A stretch of 59,427 bases of DNA, taken from positions 1 to 59,427 of the forward strand of contig JACPTI010000084.1 in the NCBI GenBank assembly GCA_016192845.1. The letters are read 5' to 3'. Under the pieces are notes generated by a model. The model saw nothing but the letters and a program-made list of their open reading frames with translations. It was not told the origin of the DNA and searched no databases. How positions within the stretch are numbered: position 1 is the stretch's first letter; each line of letters begins with the position of its first letter. Position numbers and translations under genes: made by a program. Positions 18,086-28,112 of the stretch are shown in pieces. This DNA comes from Acidobacteriota bacterium (lineage in GTDB: Bacteria > Acidobacteriota > Vicinamibacteria > Vicinamibacterales > UBA2999).

Positions 18086-19624
18086 TCAGCGCGACGCGCT
18101 GTCGCCGGAATCGGAGTCGGGCAGCGACGCGTCGTCCAGCGATGCGCGAATCGGGCCGCTCACGCCGAGGGCGAGGACGGCGCGGTCGAACAGGCGCTGG
18201 ATCGCGTCGCTCGTCCGGAATTCCGCCAGAATGGCGCCGCGCCGGCTCAGGTACGTCTCGTCCATCGCGTAGGCGAGGACGGTAGCCATGATGCGGCCCT
18301 CGTCCGTGTTCGTCTCGCGGAAGCGCTCCTCGAACCGCTGCAGCACCGGCTCGAACGCGCGGTCGTCCCACTGCTCCTCCCCCGCATCGAGCCGCAAGAA
18401 CTCGTTGAGCACCGCCGTGAACGCCGGGTGGGGCGGCCGGTGCCAGAAGGAGACGTCGCGCCCGAACTGCTCGACGTACATCGGCAGGTACAGCGTGGCG
18501 CCCGCCGGGACGCGCGTGCGCAGCGCGGGGTTATAGCGCCGCACCTCGTCCACCGGGAGCTTCGTCCGCCGCGTGATCTCGGCGAGCGGAATCGCGCGCG
18601 GCGTGCGCATCGCGTAGATCTTCACCTGCGGCATCGACGCGGTGAGCGCGGCCACCGTCGCCGTGTTCGCAAACACCATCTCCGCGTAGTAGTACGACCG
18701 CGGTCCGTAGGTGCGGTAGAGCTCACGGTATCCGTACAGCGAGATCTGCCGCAGGTCGCGCGCCAGCCGCGAGCCGAGGAAATACCGCTCGCGGACGTCC
18801 TCGCCGCCAAGGCGCTCGCCGTTGATGAGCGTCCGCCCGATGTTGGTGCCGCCGCTGTGGTGCTCCGAGAGCGCGGGGATGAACGAGCCGTACTTCGTCG
18901 CGAGCACCGTCAGGTACGCCGCGCAATAGGCGGCCTGGGTCGTCTGGTTGTACGCCTCGAGGACGTCGGGCGTGAGCCGATCGAGCCGGCGCCAGTTGCC
19001 GAGCAGCCACTGGCAGAACCCGACCGCCCGCGCCGGCGATCGCCGCGTCGGGCTCAGCCCCGACTCGACGACGGCCTGCGCCAGGCCGATGTCCGCAGGC
19101 ACCCCGAACCGTTCGTAGATTGCCCCCCACTCCTGGAGAAACGCGCCGTAGCGGCTGGCGTTCGGCAGCACGAACAGCCCGCGCGTCGGGTTGTGCACGA
19201 CCGGGCCGGCCGCCTGCTCGAGTAGCGCCGCCACCAGATCACGCCGCTGGTCGAGGTTCCGCGGCAGGCGGCGCCCGGCCAGGAGGTTCGCGAGGGCAGG
19301 ATCGTTCCAGGTGCCCTCGCGCGACCAGTCACCCCGCGTCGGAAACACCGCCAGCAGACGGCCGTCCGATGCGTTGCCGAACGCGATGTGCCCGTCGGGG
19401 ATGTTGAAGATGTGCTGCCAGAACGAGTAGCCGGGCCTGAAATGCTGCAGCGCAACCACGTCGTCATCGCGCCGCGCGCGGACGTGCGCGTACGCCAGCT
19501 CCGCCGCGAGCAGGTCGTCGGCGCCGCCAGCCGCCTGCGCGTGCACGGGCGACGGCCTGACGGCGCTCGTGAGAGCGGCAAGGAACGCAGCCAGCGCGAG
19601 CGTAAGAACTACCGGCGTCCGCAT
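18086..19624 (-). CDS. Lytic transglycosylase with LysM domain (MltD-like)
   Basis: 512 aa. A signal peptide (MRTPVVLTLALAAFLAALTS) is followed near residue 190 by the SLT fold with catalytic glutamate in AQAVVESGLSPTRRSP and the AVGFCQWLLG motif. A LysM-like region follows (KIYAMRTPRAIPLAEITRRT, VPAGATLYLP). It cleaves peptidoglycan in the periplasm, releasing anhydro-muropeptides. The ATG at 19624 starts the signal peptide; the frame is open 28 codons further but without a signal. Confidence 0.87.
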   Translation of the reverse strand: MRTPVVLTLALAAFLAALTSAVRPSPVHAQAAGGADDLLAAELAYAHVRARRDDDVVALQHFRPGYSFWQHIFNIPDGHIAFGNASDGRLLAVFPTRGDWSREGTWNDPALANLLAGRRLPRNLDQRRDLVAALLEQAAGPVVHNPTRGLFVLPNASRYGAFLQEWGAIYERFGVPADIGLAQAVVESGLSPTRRSPARAVGFCQWLLGNWRRLDRLTPDVLEAYNQTTQAAYCAAYLTVLATKYGSFIPALSEHHSGGTNIGRTLINGERLGGEDVRERYFLGSRLARDLRQISLYGYRELYRTYGPRSYYYAEMVFANTATVAALTASMPQVKIYAMRTPRAIPLAEITRRTKLPVDEVRRYNPALRTRVPAGATLYLPMYVEQFGRDVSFWHRPPHPAFTAVLNEFLRLDAGEEQWDDRAFEPVLQRFEERFRETNTDEGRIMATVLAYAMDETYLSRRGAILAEFRTSDAIQRLFDRAVLALGVSGPIRASLDDASLPDSDSGDSASR

Positions 19625-19704
19625 CGTGGGCGCGACCCCATCATACCCAAGGGGATCATTCCTATCTATCGGCCGATCGTGCGGCCCGCTGGAGGCGCCG
19701 TCGG

Positions 19705-20640
19705 TCATCTCCCGAAGCCGCCGGTGTACACCCTCAACTCATTCTTCAGGCGCCGCTGGCCGTCCTGGACGCCTTCCCAGCACGCGCTCTCGTACAGCTG
19801 GAAGCCCGGCTCCGTGTTCCGCCGCCACCCGAACGCCATCGTCCACGGCCGGGTGAAGACTGTCGGATCAGTAATCGTCGCCTGGTAATGAATCACGTCC
19901 TGGTGGAACATCGTCCAGCGTTCGACGATGTGGGCCGACTCGCTGAAGGTGTTGCCGATGTGGTCGAGCCAGACGCGGTCTTTCACGTTGATGACCTCGA
20001 CGACCAGCGTGTTTCCCTCCCAGCGCGCGCGCGCGTCGCCCATGTACAGACGGATATTCGATCCGATATGCGCCCGAGGGGTCGTCGGGATCACACGGAA
20101 GGTGCGGAGCTGCTCCGTCATGAAGAAGACGTAGCCGGGCGTCTGCACGATCTGTAAGGCGCCGGCGCTGTACGCCTGCCGCGGCGGCGTGTCAGGCATG
20201 CACTGCTGAACCGGATTCCAGTAGGTGGCCCAGTGCGTGTCCACCCTCGCCTTGGCCCAGGGCTGGTAGGGGATGCGTCCATCCAGCGGGTCCATGATCA
20301 GGCTCTTCCCGCCCGACCCGTCATGCCCCTCCGGATGCTCCTCGATGTTCTCGGCGTTGCGCGCGCCGACGCGGAACCAGACGCCCTGGAAGTTCGGTAC
20401 GCCGTCCGGCGTCCGCGGCGGAGTGAACGTCTTCGCCTTTTCGAGCGCGCAGCGGTGCAGCACGGCGGGCTCTTCCGAGCAGCCGCCTGATTCGCCGTAC
20501 GGCCGCATCGGCGTCGGTCCGGACCCGGGAGGCGGCGTCACGTAGTACGGACGCTGGCCGAACGTCGGCACTTCGAGCCCCGAGACCATCAGCGCCACGA
20601 CGATCAACGGCAGGACCCAGCGAGCAACGTGAAGACCCAC
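19705..20640 (-). CDS. Secreted protein of an expanded uncharacterised family (copy 1)
   Basis: 311 aa with an N-terminal signal (VLPLIVVALMVSGLEV). Family marks are CMPDTPPR, VIPTTPRAHIGSNIRLYMGD, RWEGNTLVVEVINVKDRVWL, HIVERWTMFHQD and ITDPTVFTRPWTMAFGW. The repeated beta-strand pattern and WxG motifs suggest a lipocalin-like barrel, which is inference. It is the last of three tandem copies (19705-22594) and starts at GTG 20640 with a GGAAGGGAGG site. No enzymatic motif was recognised and the function is unknown. Confidence 0.85.
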   Translation of the reverse strand: MGLHVARWVLPLIVVALMVSGLEVPTFGQRPYYVTPPPGSGPTPMRPYGESGGCSEEPAVLHRCALEKAKTFTPPRTPDGVPNFQGVWFRVGARNAENIEEHPEGHDGSGGKSLIMDPLDGRIPYQPWAKARVDTHWATYWNPVQQCMPDTPPRQAYSAGALQIVQTPGYVFFMTEQLRTFRVIPTTPRAHIGSNIRLYMGDARARWEGNTLVVEVINVKDRVWLDHIGNTFSESAHIVERWTMFHQDVIHYQATITDPTVFTRPWTMAFGWRRNTEPGFQLYESACWEGVQDGQRRLKNELRVYTGGFGR

Positions 20641-20689
20641 GCGACGCCTCCCTTCCGCGCCGATTCCATAAAACCTGGAGGGACCGGTC

Positions 20690-21625
20690 TTATTTCGTAA
20701 AGCCGCCTCGGTACGTCGCCTTTTGATTCCCGAACAGCTTGAGCCACCCCTGGACGCCTTCCCAGCACGCGCTCTCCAGCATCTGGAAGCCAGGCGTCGT
20801 GTTCCGCCGCCACCCGAAGGCCATCGTCATCGGTCGGGTGAAGACCGTGGGATCGGTGATCGTCGCCTGGTAATGAATCACGTCCTGGTGGAACATCGTA
20901 AAGCGTTCGACGATGTGGGCCGACTCGCTGAAGGTGTTGCCGAGGTGGTCGAGCCACATGCGGTCCTTCACGTTGGTCACGTCCACGACCAGCGTGTTCC
21001 CCTCCCACCGGCCTCGCGAGTCGCCCATGTAGAGGCGGATATTCGATCCGATGTGCGGCCGAGGGCTCGTCGGGATCACGCGGTAGGTGCCGTACTGTTC
21101 GGCCATGATGAAGACATAGCCGGGGGTCTGCACGACCTCGAAAGCGCCGTTCGTGTACGCCTGTCTCGGCGGGGTATCGGGCATGCAGTGCTGGATCGGA
21201 CTCCAGTACGTGTCCCAGTACGTCTCCACCTTTGCCCTGGCCCACGGCTGATACGGAATCCTCCCGTCCCGCGGGTCGACGATGAGGCTCTTGCCGCCGG
21301 GACCTTCTCGTCCCTGCGGGTGCTCTTCGATGTTGTCCGAGTTGCGCGCGCCAATGCGTACCCAGAAGCCCTGCAAGTCCGGCACGCCGTCCGGCGTCCG
21401 CGGCGGGTTGAACGTCTGCGCTTTCTCGAGCCCGCAGCGGTGCAGCACGGCGGGCTCCTCCGAGCAGCCGCCCGACTCGCCGTACGGCCGCATAGGTGTC
21501 GGCCCGGATCCGGGCGGCGGCGACACGTAGTCAGGACGCTGGCCGAAGGCGGGCGCCTCCAGTCTCGAAACGATCAGTGCCACGACAATCGACGGCAGCA
21601 TCCAGCGGGCGACGCGGTGGGTCAC
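20690..21625 (-). CDS. Secreted protein of the same family (copy 2)
   Basis: 311 aa, the same length as its neighbours and alike along the whole chain: VARWMLPSIVVALIVSRLEA signal, GGCSEEPAVLHRCGLEKAQT, RWEGNTLVVDVTNVKDRMWL, HIVERFTMFHQDVIHYQATI. The GTG start at 21625 has CAGGAG upstream and lies 33 nt after copy 3. Two conserved cysteine pairs near residues 52-63 and 148 could form disulfides in the periplasm. Function unknown. Confidence 0.85.
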   Translation of the reverse strand: MTHRVARWMLPSIVVALIVSRLEAPAFGQRPDYVSPPPGSGPTPMRPYGESGGCSEEPAVLHRCGLEKAQTFNPPRTPDGVPDLQGFWVRIGARNSDNIEEHPQGREGPGGKSLIVDPRDGRIPYQPWARAKVETYWDTYWSPIQHCMPDTPPRQAYTNGAFEVVQTPGYVFIMAEQYGTYRVIPTSPRPHIGSNIRLYMGDSRGRWEGNTLVVDVTNVKDRMWLDHLGNTFSESAHIVERFTMFHQDVIHYQATITDPTVFTRPMTMAFGWRRNTTPGFQMLESACWEGVQGWLKLFGNQKATYRGGFTK

Positions 21626-21658
21626 GGCAACGGCTCCTGGCGGCTGATTCTACGCCTC

Positions 21659-22594
21659 TTATTTCGTGAAGCCGCCCCGGTACATCGCCTTTTGACTGCC
21701 GAACAGCTGCAGCCACCCCTGGACGCCCTCCCAGCACGAGCTTTCCATCAACTGGAAGCCAGGCGTCCGGTTCCGCCGCCACCCGAAGGCCATCGTCCAG
21801 GGTCGGGTAAACACCGTGGCATCGGTGATCGTCACCTCGTAAAGAATCACGTCCTGGTGGAACAGCGTGAAGCGTTCGACGAGGCGAGCCGACTCGCTGA
21901 ACGTGTTGCCCATGTGGTCGAGCCACACGCGGTCCTTCACGTTGGTGACGTCGACGACGAGCGTGTTCCCCTCCCACCGGCCGCGCGAGTCGCCCATATA
22001 GAGGTGGATGTTCGATCCGATGTGCGGCCGAGGGGTCGTCGGGATCACGCGGTAGGTGCCGACCTGTTCAGTCATGATGAAGGCGTAGCCGGGGGTCTGT
22101 ACGACCTGAATGGCGCCGGCCGTGTACGACTCCCTTGGCGGCGTATCGGGGATGCACTGCTGGATCGGATTCCAGTACGTGTCCCAGTGGTTCTCCACCT
22201 TTGCCTTGGCCCACGCCTGGTAGGGAATCCGGCCGTCCGGCGGGTCGATGATGAGGCTTCTTCCGCCGGTGCCGTCGTACCCCACGGGGTGCTCTTCGAT
22301 GTTGTTCGCGGTGCGCGCGCCGATGCGCGCCCAGAAGCCCTGTAAATCCGGTACGCCCTCCGGCGTCCGCGGCGGATTGAACGTCTTCGCCTTTTCGAGC
22401 CCGCAGCGCTGCAGCACGGCGGGCTCCTCCGAGCAGCCGCCAAACTCGTCGTACGGCTCGATCGGCACCGGCCCGGATTCGGGCGGCGGCGTCGCGTAGT
22501 ACGGACGCTGGCCGAAGGCGGGCACCTCCAGTCCCGAAACGATCAGTGCCACGACGATCGACGGCAGCATCCAGCGAGCGACGCGGTGGGTCAC
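21659..22594 (-). CDS. Secreted protein of the same family (copy 3, first of the tandem array)
   Basis: 311 aa from GTG 22594, which is preceded by GGAAGGAGCC. The frame is open to 22993, but only the part from this GTG matches copies 1 and 2. It keeps GGCSEEPAVLQRCGLEKAKT, CIPDTPPRESY, RWEGNTLVVDVTNVKDRVWL and VFTRPWTMAFGWRRN. It is divergent from the TonB receptor at 22918, with a shared 323-bp control region. The three genes look like recent tandem duplicates. Confidence 0.85.
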   Translation of the reverse strand: MTHRVARWMLPSIVVALIVSGLEVPAFGQRPYYATPPPESGPVPIEPYDEFGGCSEEPAVLQRCGLEKAKTFNPPRTPEGVPDLQGFWARIGARTANNIEEHPVGYDGTGGRSLIIDPPDGRIPYQAWAKAKVENHWDTYWNPIQQCIPDTPPRESYTAGAIQVVQTPGYAFIMTEQVGTYRVIPTTPRPHIGSNIHLYMGDSRGRWEGNTLVVDVTNVKDRVWLDHMGNTFSESARLVERFTLFHQDVILYEVTITDATVFTRPWTMAFGWRRNRTPGFQLMESSCWEGVQGWLQLFGSQKAMYRGGFTK

Positions 22595-22917
22595 GACAAC
22601 GGCTCCTTCCCGGCAGATTCTACGCTTCTTGACACCAAGGTGACCGACGAGGAGATCGGCTCGTCGGATCCCACCGGCACCCACAGCCAGAACGTGGTCA
22701 CCCGCGCAGACGCGGCGGCAATCTGGCGCACCGGCGCCATGCTCCGGCCGGCGGCCCGGCGCTGTCGAGGACCGGCCAGTCACGAACTGACCGGCTTGAC
22801 GGAATGCCGCTCCCCGTTGCAGGCTTACGCCCCGGTGCGCGGGATGCCCCCTTCGCGGGGCAAGTCGCCGTTCATTGAATGAGGCAGCCAATGACACCAA
22901 CGGAGAGGGAGAGCGCC
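22595..22917. other. Divergent intergenic region between the tandem family genes and the TonB receptor
   Basis: 323 bp between two divergent starts, so promoters for both directions should be here. No clear -10/-35 pair, operator or conserved small gene was recognised. Confidence 0.4.
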
Positions 22918-25900
22918 GTGAGCAACGGAACGACTGTTCGCCGGGTCTTCGGGTTCGTGCTGCTCGCCATGCTGGTGTGGCACGTCCCCGCATTCGCGCA
23001 GCTGACGACCGGCACCATCAGCGGGACGGTCATCGACCAGACCAAGGCGACGCTGCCGGGCGCCGAGGTGAACGTCCGGAACGTCGGCACCGGCCTCGTC
23101 CGGACGGTGTTCGCCAACGACAACGGGCGCTTCGAGGCGCCGAACCTGCCGATCGGCCAGTACGAAGTCACTGCCGCGCTGCAGGGGTTTGGGACGGCCG
23201 TCCGCCGCGACCTCCAGCTCACGGTGGGGCGGACGATCGTGGTCGAGCTGATGCTGCCGCTCGCCAGCGTGTCGCAGGAAGTGATCGTCACCGGCGCCGC
23301 CCCGCTGGTCGAGGTGACGTCGGCGACGGTGTCGAACCTGATCGATGCGCGGCGCGTCGAGGACCTGCCGCTCGTCAACCGCGACCTGACGCAGCTCACC
23401 TACCTGCAGCCGGGCGTCATCAGAGTCCCGTCGTCGGGCAGCCAGGGCGTCTTCAGCGGCATGGGCGACAAGTTCACGGTCGCCGGCGCGCGCGGCACAC
23501 AGAACCTGTACCTGCTCGACGGCGTCTCGAATGCCGACCTATCCGGCAATGCGCAGGGGTCGTCCGGCGCGATGATGGGCGCCGAGACGGTGCAGGAGAT
23601 TCAGATCGTCACCAACAACTATTCGGCCGAGTACCGCAGCGCCGCGGGCGGCATCGTGAGCGCGGTGACGAAGTCGGGGACCAACACGTTCAGCGGCTCG
23701 GTGTTCGAGTTCTACCGCAACGACGCGCTCGACGCGGCTAACTATTTCGACAAGCAATTCAGACAGCCGAAGCCCGATTTCGAACGCAACCAGTTCGGCT
23801 TCTCGCTGGGCGGCCCGATCGCGCGCAACAAGCTGTTCTTTTTCGGAAGCTACGAGGGGCTCCGCGATGATCTCGGCAAGACGGACACGGCGCTGGTCCC
23901 CAGCGTGAATGCCCGGCAGGGCCGGCTCGCCAACGGCCGTATCGTGGCCGTCAGTCCAGCCATGGCCCCCTATCTCGCGCTCTATCCAGTCCCGGGACAG
24001 GGTAACTCGATCGTGCAGGACTTCGGCGATACCGTGCTGATCGCGGGAGCACTGAGCCAGGCCACCGACAACGATTTCGTGCTGGGCAAGATCGATTACC
24101 AGGCTGCGGGCGGCCACACACTCTCGGGGACGTACAACTTCGACCGCGGTGAGAGGTCTCCCTTCGGGATCATGTACGACGTCACGGGCCAGCCGTCCGC
24201 CAGCGGGATTGCCCAAACCGGCACGCGCAGCACGAAGCACGTGTTCGGCTCGAAGTGGACCGCCGTGCTGAGCGGGGCATCGCTCAATGAGCTGCACTTC
24301 GGCTACAGCGACAGCGAGCCGGCGGGCGAGCTTCCGTTGACCACGCGGGACTTTGCCAGCCAGGGGCTGCTCTTCCGCCCGGATCGCCAGCGCATGGGCC
24401 AGATCGACGTGCCGGGCGTGCTGACGTCGCTCGGCTTTCGCGTCGACCCGACGACGTACCAGCAGCGGGCGTACGCGATCAAGGAAGGCTACTCGCTCAT
24501 CCGGGGCAATCACTCGTACCGCCTCGGAGGCGAGTGGACCTACTACCGGTACGACATCAACTCCTGCACGCGCGGCTGCAACGGCATCTACGAGTTCCGC
24601 AACCTCGAGAGCCTCCTGACCGCCACGGTACGGCGTTTCGACGTGATGGTGCCGGGCGGTGACGATCCGTACCGCGACCTCCGCCAGCACCTCCTGGGCG
24701 TGTACTTCCAGGACAACTGGCAGGTGCGGAGCGACGTCACCCTGAACCTGGGCCTCCGCTACGAGTTCGCGTCGGTGCCGACCGAAGTCGACGGCAAGAG
24801 CTCGAACCTGATCCGCTTCACCGACCCGAACGTGACGATCGGGCCGCTCTTCGAGAACCCGACGGCGAAGTCCGTCAGCCCGCGCGTCGGCGTCGTCTGG
24901 GCGCCGCAGGAAGGACGCATGTCAATCCGTGGCGGCTTCGGCATCTTCTACGAGCACCCGATGCTCTACAACATCCGCACCTCGCTCCAGGAGCTGCCGC
25001 CGTTCACGCTGGTGGGCCGGATCGAAGGGAGCGGCATCAACTTCCCCAATGCGTTTGCCACGCAGCTCAGCCGTGCCGGTGCGCGGCCGAACATCCGGAC
25101 GATGCAGTACGAGCTGGACCAGACGACGTACTACCGGTGGAGCGCCGGCGTTCAGCGGCAGTTGGGTACGAACTGGGTGGTATCGGCCGACTACACGGGC
25201 ACGCGCGGCTTTCACCTGTGGCACCAGACGCTGGCGAATCTGAGAAAGTGGGAGGGATGGCCGGCGCAACCGGCCGGCGAGAAGTACTTCCCGCCGAACA
25301 GCCCGCTCATCAATCCGAACTTCGGCGAGATGCGCATCCAATACTCGGATGCCGACTTGTGGTACCAGGGCGGCTCGCTCGCCGTCCAGCGCCGCCTGAG
25401 CGACGGCCTGCAGATGGGCGCGTCGTTCACCTACTCGAAAGCGATTGACGAAGGATCGGGTGTCACGAGCAACGGCGACGAGCTGCCGCAGAGCCAGCGC
25501 GGCATCTACGGCTACGACATGCACCTGAAGAAGGGGCCTGCCGCCTACGACATTCCGAAAGTGTTCTCGGCGAACGTCTCGTACGAGCTGCCGTTCGGCC
25601 GGAACCTTACGGGCGCCGCGCGCGCGCTGGCGAGCGGATGGCAGATCAACAGCATCATCTCGCTCATGGATGGCTACCCGCTGTCGGTCGAGGAGCTGAG
25701 CGATGCCCAGGCGACGCGCCTCGGGGACGACGAGAACCTCCGGCCGGACCTGATTGCGGGCGGCAACAGCAATCCGGTCACGGGCGATCCGGAGCGCTGG
25801 TTCGACATCTCGCAGTTCACCCCGTCCCGTCTCGGCTACTTCGGGAATCTCGGCAAGGGCACCGTCCGATCGCCGGGGCTCGCCACCGTTGACCTGTCGG

Positions 25901-26097
25901 TGTTCAAGAACGTCGAGGTCGGCAGGGGACGACTGCAGTTCCGGATCGAGACGTTCAACCTCTTCAACCGAACGAACTTTGGGACGCCGGACATGGTGGT
26001 CTTCATCGACGGGCGGCCGAACCCGACGGCAGGGCGTATTACGACCACGCGCACACCGGCGCGCCAGGCGCAGATCGGGGTGCGCTGGGTGTTTTAG
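22918..26097 (+). CDS. Oar-like TonB-dependent receptor with carboxypeptidase-like N-terminal domain
   Basis: 1059 aa from GTG 22918, chosen because GGAGAGGGAG lies 6 nt upstream and the signal peptide (VFGFVLLAMLVWHVPAFAQ) follows at once; ATG 22879 is possible. Residues about 30-115 form the beta-sandwich ISGTVIDQTKATLPGAEVNV. The plug shows VTGAAPLVEVTSATVSNLID and GTQNLYLLDGVSNADLSG, then a long barrel ending NPTAGRITTTRTPARQAQIG, WVF at the C terminus. Such receptors import oligomers or chelates across the outer membrane. Its stop overlaps the opposite-strand stop of the next gene. Confidence 0.93.
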   Translation: MSNGTTVRRVFGFVLLAMLVWHVPAFAQLTTGTISGTVIDQTKATLPGAEVNVRNVGTGLVRTVFANDNGRFEAPNLPIGQYEVTAALQGFGTAVRRDLQLTVGRTIVVELMLPLASVSQEVIVTGAAPLVEVTSATVSNLIDARRVEDLPLVNRDLTQLTYLQPGVIRVPSSGSQGVFSGMGDKFTVAGARGTQNLYLLDGVSNADLSGNAQGSSGAMMGAETVQEIQIVTNNYSAEYRSAAGGIVSAVTKSGTNTFSGSVFEFYRNDALDAANYFDKQFRQPKPDFERNQFGFSLGGPIARNKLFFFGSYEGLRDDLGKTDTALVPSVNARQGRLANGRIVAVSPAMAPYLALYPVPGQGNSIVQDFGDTVLIAGALSQATDNDFVLGKIDYQAAGGHTLSGTYNFDRGERSPFGIMYDVTGQPSASGIAQTGTRSTKHVFGSKWTAVLSGASLNELHFGYSDSEPAGELPLTTRDFASQGLLFRPDRQRMGQIDVPGVLTSLGFRVDPTTYQQRAYAIKEGYSLIRGNHSYRLGGEWTYYRYDINSCTRGCNGIYEFRNLESLLTATVRRFDVMVPGGDDPYRDLRQHLLGVYFQDNWQVRSDVTLNLGLRYEFASVPTEVDGKSSNLIRFTDPNVTIGPLFENPTAKSVSPRVGVVWAPQEGRMSIRGGFGIFYEHPMLYNIRTSLQELPPFTLVGRIEGSGINFPNAFATQLSRAGARPNIRTMQYELDQTTYYRWSAGVQRQLGTNWVVSADYTGTRGFHLWHQTLANLRKWEGWPAQPAGEKYFPPNSPLINPNFGEMRIQYSDADLWYQGGSLAVQRRLSDGLQMGASFTYSKAIDEGSGVTSNGDELPQSQRGIYGYDMHLKKGPAAYDIPKVFSANVSYELPFGRNLTGAARALASGWQINSIISLMDGYPLSVEELSDAQATRLGDDENLRPDLIAGGNSNPVTGDPERWFDISQFTPSRLGYFGNLGKGTVRSPGLATVDLSVFKNVEVGRGRLQFRIETFNLFNRTNFGTPDMVVFIDGRPNPTAGRITTTRTPARQAQIGVRWVF

Positions 26098-27131
26098 CGC
26101 TTCTCGCCTATCGCATAATGCTTCGCCCACGGCCGCGGATCGGTCGGATCCCAGTAGAGCGGGTCCCCCGGGACCCGCTCGTCGACGACGCCGTCGGGCC
26201 GCACGAAGATCTTGCTCGACGGCCCGTTCGTGTCGGTGCAGGTGCTGTAGACCATCCGGTCGCTGCCCTTGTCGCGCGCGAACCGCAGCCGCGCGTGCAG
26301 CGGATGGAGGAAGGCGACGGGATCGTACAGCGTGATTTCGCCGACGATCTCGTCACCCATCCGTTCGTAGCGCTCGACCGCTGTCATCTGGTCGCTCCAC
26401 TCGAACAGCGAGTGCGTCGCATTCCACTGGCGAATCTGGTTGGTGTGGATGACGAGCGCGTTGCCGTCCCAGAACCCAACTGACTCCCCCATCCACTGCG
26501 CGAACTGCTCGCGCTCGGGGACGTGGCCGCGGCCGTCGGTGTGAATCCACCGCACCTGCGTCGCCACGAGCTGGTCGGTGATCATCAGTACCTGGGACGG
26601 CCGGATGAAGAACTGCTGCGGCCCGCGCGAGACGCTCCGGATGAACCCGTCGGGCAGGCAGAACGCCGCGGCCCACCAGTGGCGCCCCTCCGCCTCGGCC
26701 TTCGCCTGCTGCACGTAGTACTCACGGTACTGCGGCGTCAGCGCCGCCGCCATCGTGCTCGCCTGGAGATCGTTGCTGTCGAGCCACGTGCGCCCCGCGT
26801 TCCACATGCCGTCCCAGTCCGGCAATGTCGCGAACGTGTGCTTCGTGCCGCCGTTCGCCTTCTTCCGCCACGCCTCGTAGTGCTCTGACGACGTCTTGAA
26901 GGGATACGGGCTGCGGATGTCGTACTTGTCGGCGCCCGACCCCTTCTGACCGAAGCGGTTCTCCACCTGCATGTCGGTCAGCTCCCGCGCCGTGTTGTAG
27001 AGATAGTACGCGGGGTCCGTCCATCGGTCGCGATCCTGGCGGTAGTCGCGGGTCGTGAAGATGGTCGTCTGCGCGGCAAGCGGGGCGGCGCACGCGAGGA
27101 CGAGGAGCGCGGCGGCGGCAAGTCGTCTCAT
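26094..27131 (-). CDS. Secreted family member, longer variant
   Basis: 345 aa. Signal MRRLAAAALLVLACAAPLAA. Family marks are looser than in copies 1-3: CLPDGFIR, LMITDQLVATQVRWIHTDGR, GESVGFWDGNALVIHT, AVERYERMGDEIVGEITLYD. The N-terminal 140 residues (FTTRDYRQDRDRWTDPAYYL) are its own. It converges on the TonB receptor with stops overlapping by two bases. Function unknown; ATG 27131 begins the signal peptide although the frame is open upstream. Confidence 0.8.
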   Translation of the reverse strand: MRRLAAAALLVLACAAPLAAQTTIFTTRDYRQDRDRWTDPAYYLYNTARELTDMQVENRFGQKGSGADKYDIRSPYPFKTSSEHYEAWRKKANGGTKHTFATLPDWDGMWNAGRTWLDSNDLQASTMAAALTPQYREYYVQQAKAEAEGRHWWAAAFCLPDGFIRSVSRGPQQFFIRPSQVLMITDQLVATQVRWIHTDGRGHVPEREQFAQWMGESVGFWDGNALVIHTNQIRQWNATHSLFEWSDQMTAVERYERMGDEIVGEITLYDPVAFLHPLHARLRFARDKGSDRMVYSTCTDTNGPSSKIFVRPDGVVDERVPGDPLYWDPTDPRPWAKHYAIGEKR

Positions 27132-27185
27132 GAGTGCCTCTTTCGCGCGCGCATTATATGATCGGCGCCGACGAGGAGGACCCGC

Positions 27186-27839
27186 ATGTCGATGAAGTGC
27201 CGCGCTGCGCTGCTGCTGGTGGCCGTCTCGCTGGCCGCCTGCGCCGTTGCCGTGTATACGCAGACCGCGCCCGAGCCGTACGACGTGTTGATCCGGGGCG
27301 GCCGGATCGTCGACGGCACCGGGAACCCGTGGTTTTCCGGCGACGTCGGCATCCGCCGCAGCCGGATCGCCGCGGTCGGCCCGCTCGGGAACGCACCCGC
27401 GCGGCGCGTGATTGACGCCTCCGGGCTCGTGGTCGCACCGGGCTTCATCGATCTGCACACGCATTCGGACCTCACGCTCCTGCAGGACGGCACGGCGCAG
27501 AGCAAGGTGCGCCAGGGCGTCACGATCGACGTCACCGGCGAGGGGACGTCGGTCGCTCCGCGCGACGGCCTGGAGCCGGAGGGGGGCGAGAGCGGCATCC
27601 AGCAGGACTGGACGACCTTCACCGGCTACTTCGAGCGCCTGTCGCGTCAGGGCATCTCGATGAACCTGATCGCGTACGTCTCGTATCAGACCGTGCGGCG
27701 CGTCGCGATGGGCTACACGTCGCGCGCGGCCACGTCGGCCGAGATCGAGCGGATGAAGCAGCTCGTCGCCCGCTCCATGCAGGAAGGCGCCTGGGGCATG
27801 GTGGCGCGCTTTGACAGCGGCGGCCCCGCGCATCCATAG
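27186..27839 (+). pseudogene. N-acyl-D-amino-acid deacylase, 3' truncated lipoprotein fragment
   Basis: 217 aa against about 550 for the family. A lipobox (SLAAC) follows a short hydrophobic stretch. The amidohydrolase start is intact: LIRGGRIVDGTGNPWFSGDV and APGFIDLHTHSDLTLLQDG with the first metal histidines (HTH). The frame ends at TAG 27839, right after the GAWGMV motif where the barrel should continue, so the C-terminal metal ligands are absent. No continuation was found downstream. Confidence 0.75.
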
Positions 27840-28112
27840 CCGTCAGGGTGCCCGACGATCGTCGTGATGGAAGGGTGACATGATAGCGCGTCCCCCCGGG
27901 GCGGTGAAGGTATGCCAGTTGCGGCCGCAGCGCTGCTTCCATCGGGGGTGCTCACCGGGGCGCCGAGACGAGCCCCTGTGCCTACAACGCCTGCGGCTGC
28001 GCTACCGAACACGCGGCTCGTCGATTTCTGATCGCTGCCCAAGGCTCAATGCTCAATGCTTAAATTGTTGGGCATTGGGCATTGGGCATTGGGCATTGGG
28101 CATTGAAGAGAA
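27840..28112. other. Gene-free debris with a 9-bp tandem array
   Basis: No supported gene. About 28068-28106 carries a run of the unit GGGCATTGG (roughly four copies) next to CAATGCTCAATGC, which can pair with it. The run lies just past the stop of the cytochrome gene and could act as its terminator. Confidence 0.6.

Noticed and set aside
28068..28106. Tandem GGGCATTGG run considered as a CRISPR array
   Set aside because: Units are 9 bp without unique spacers and no cas gene is present.
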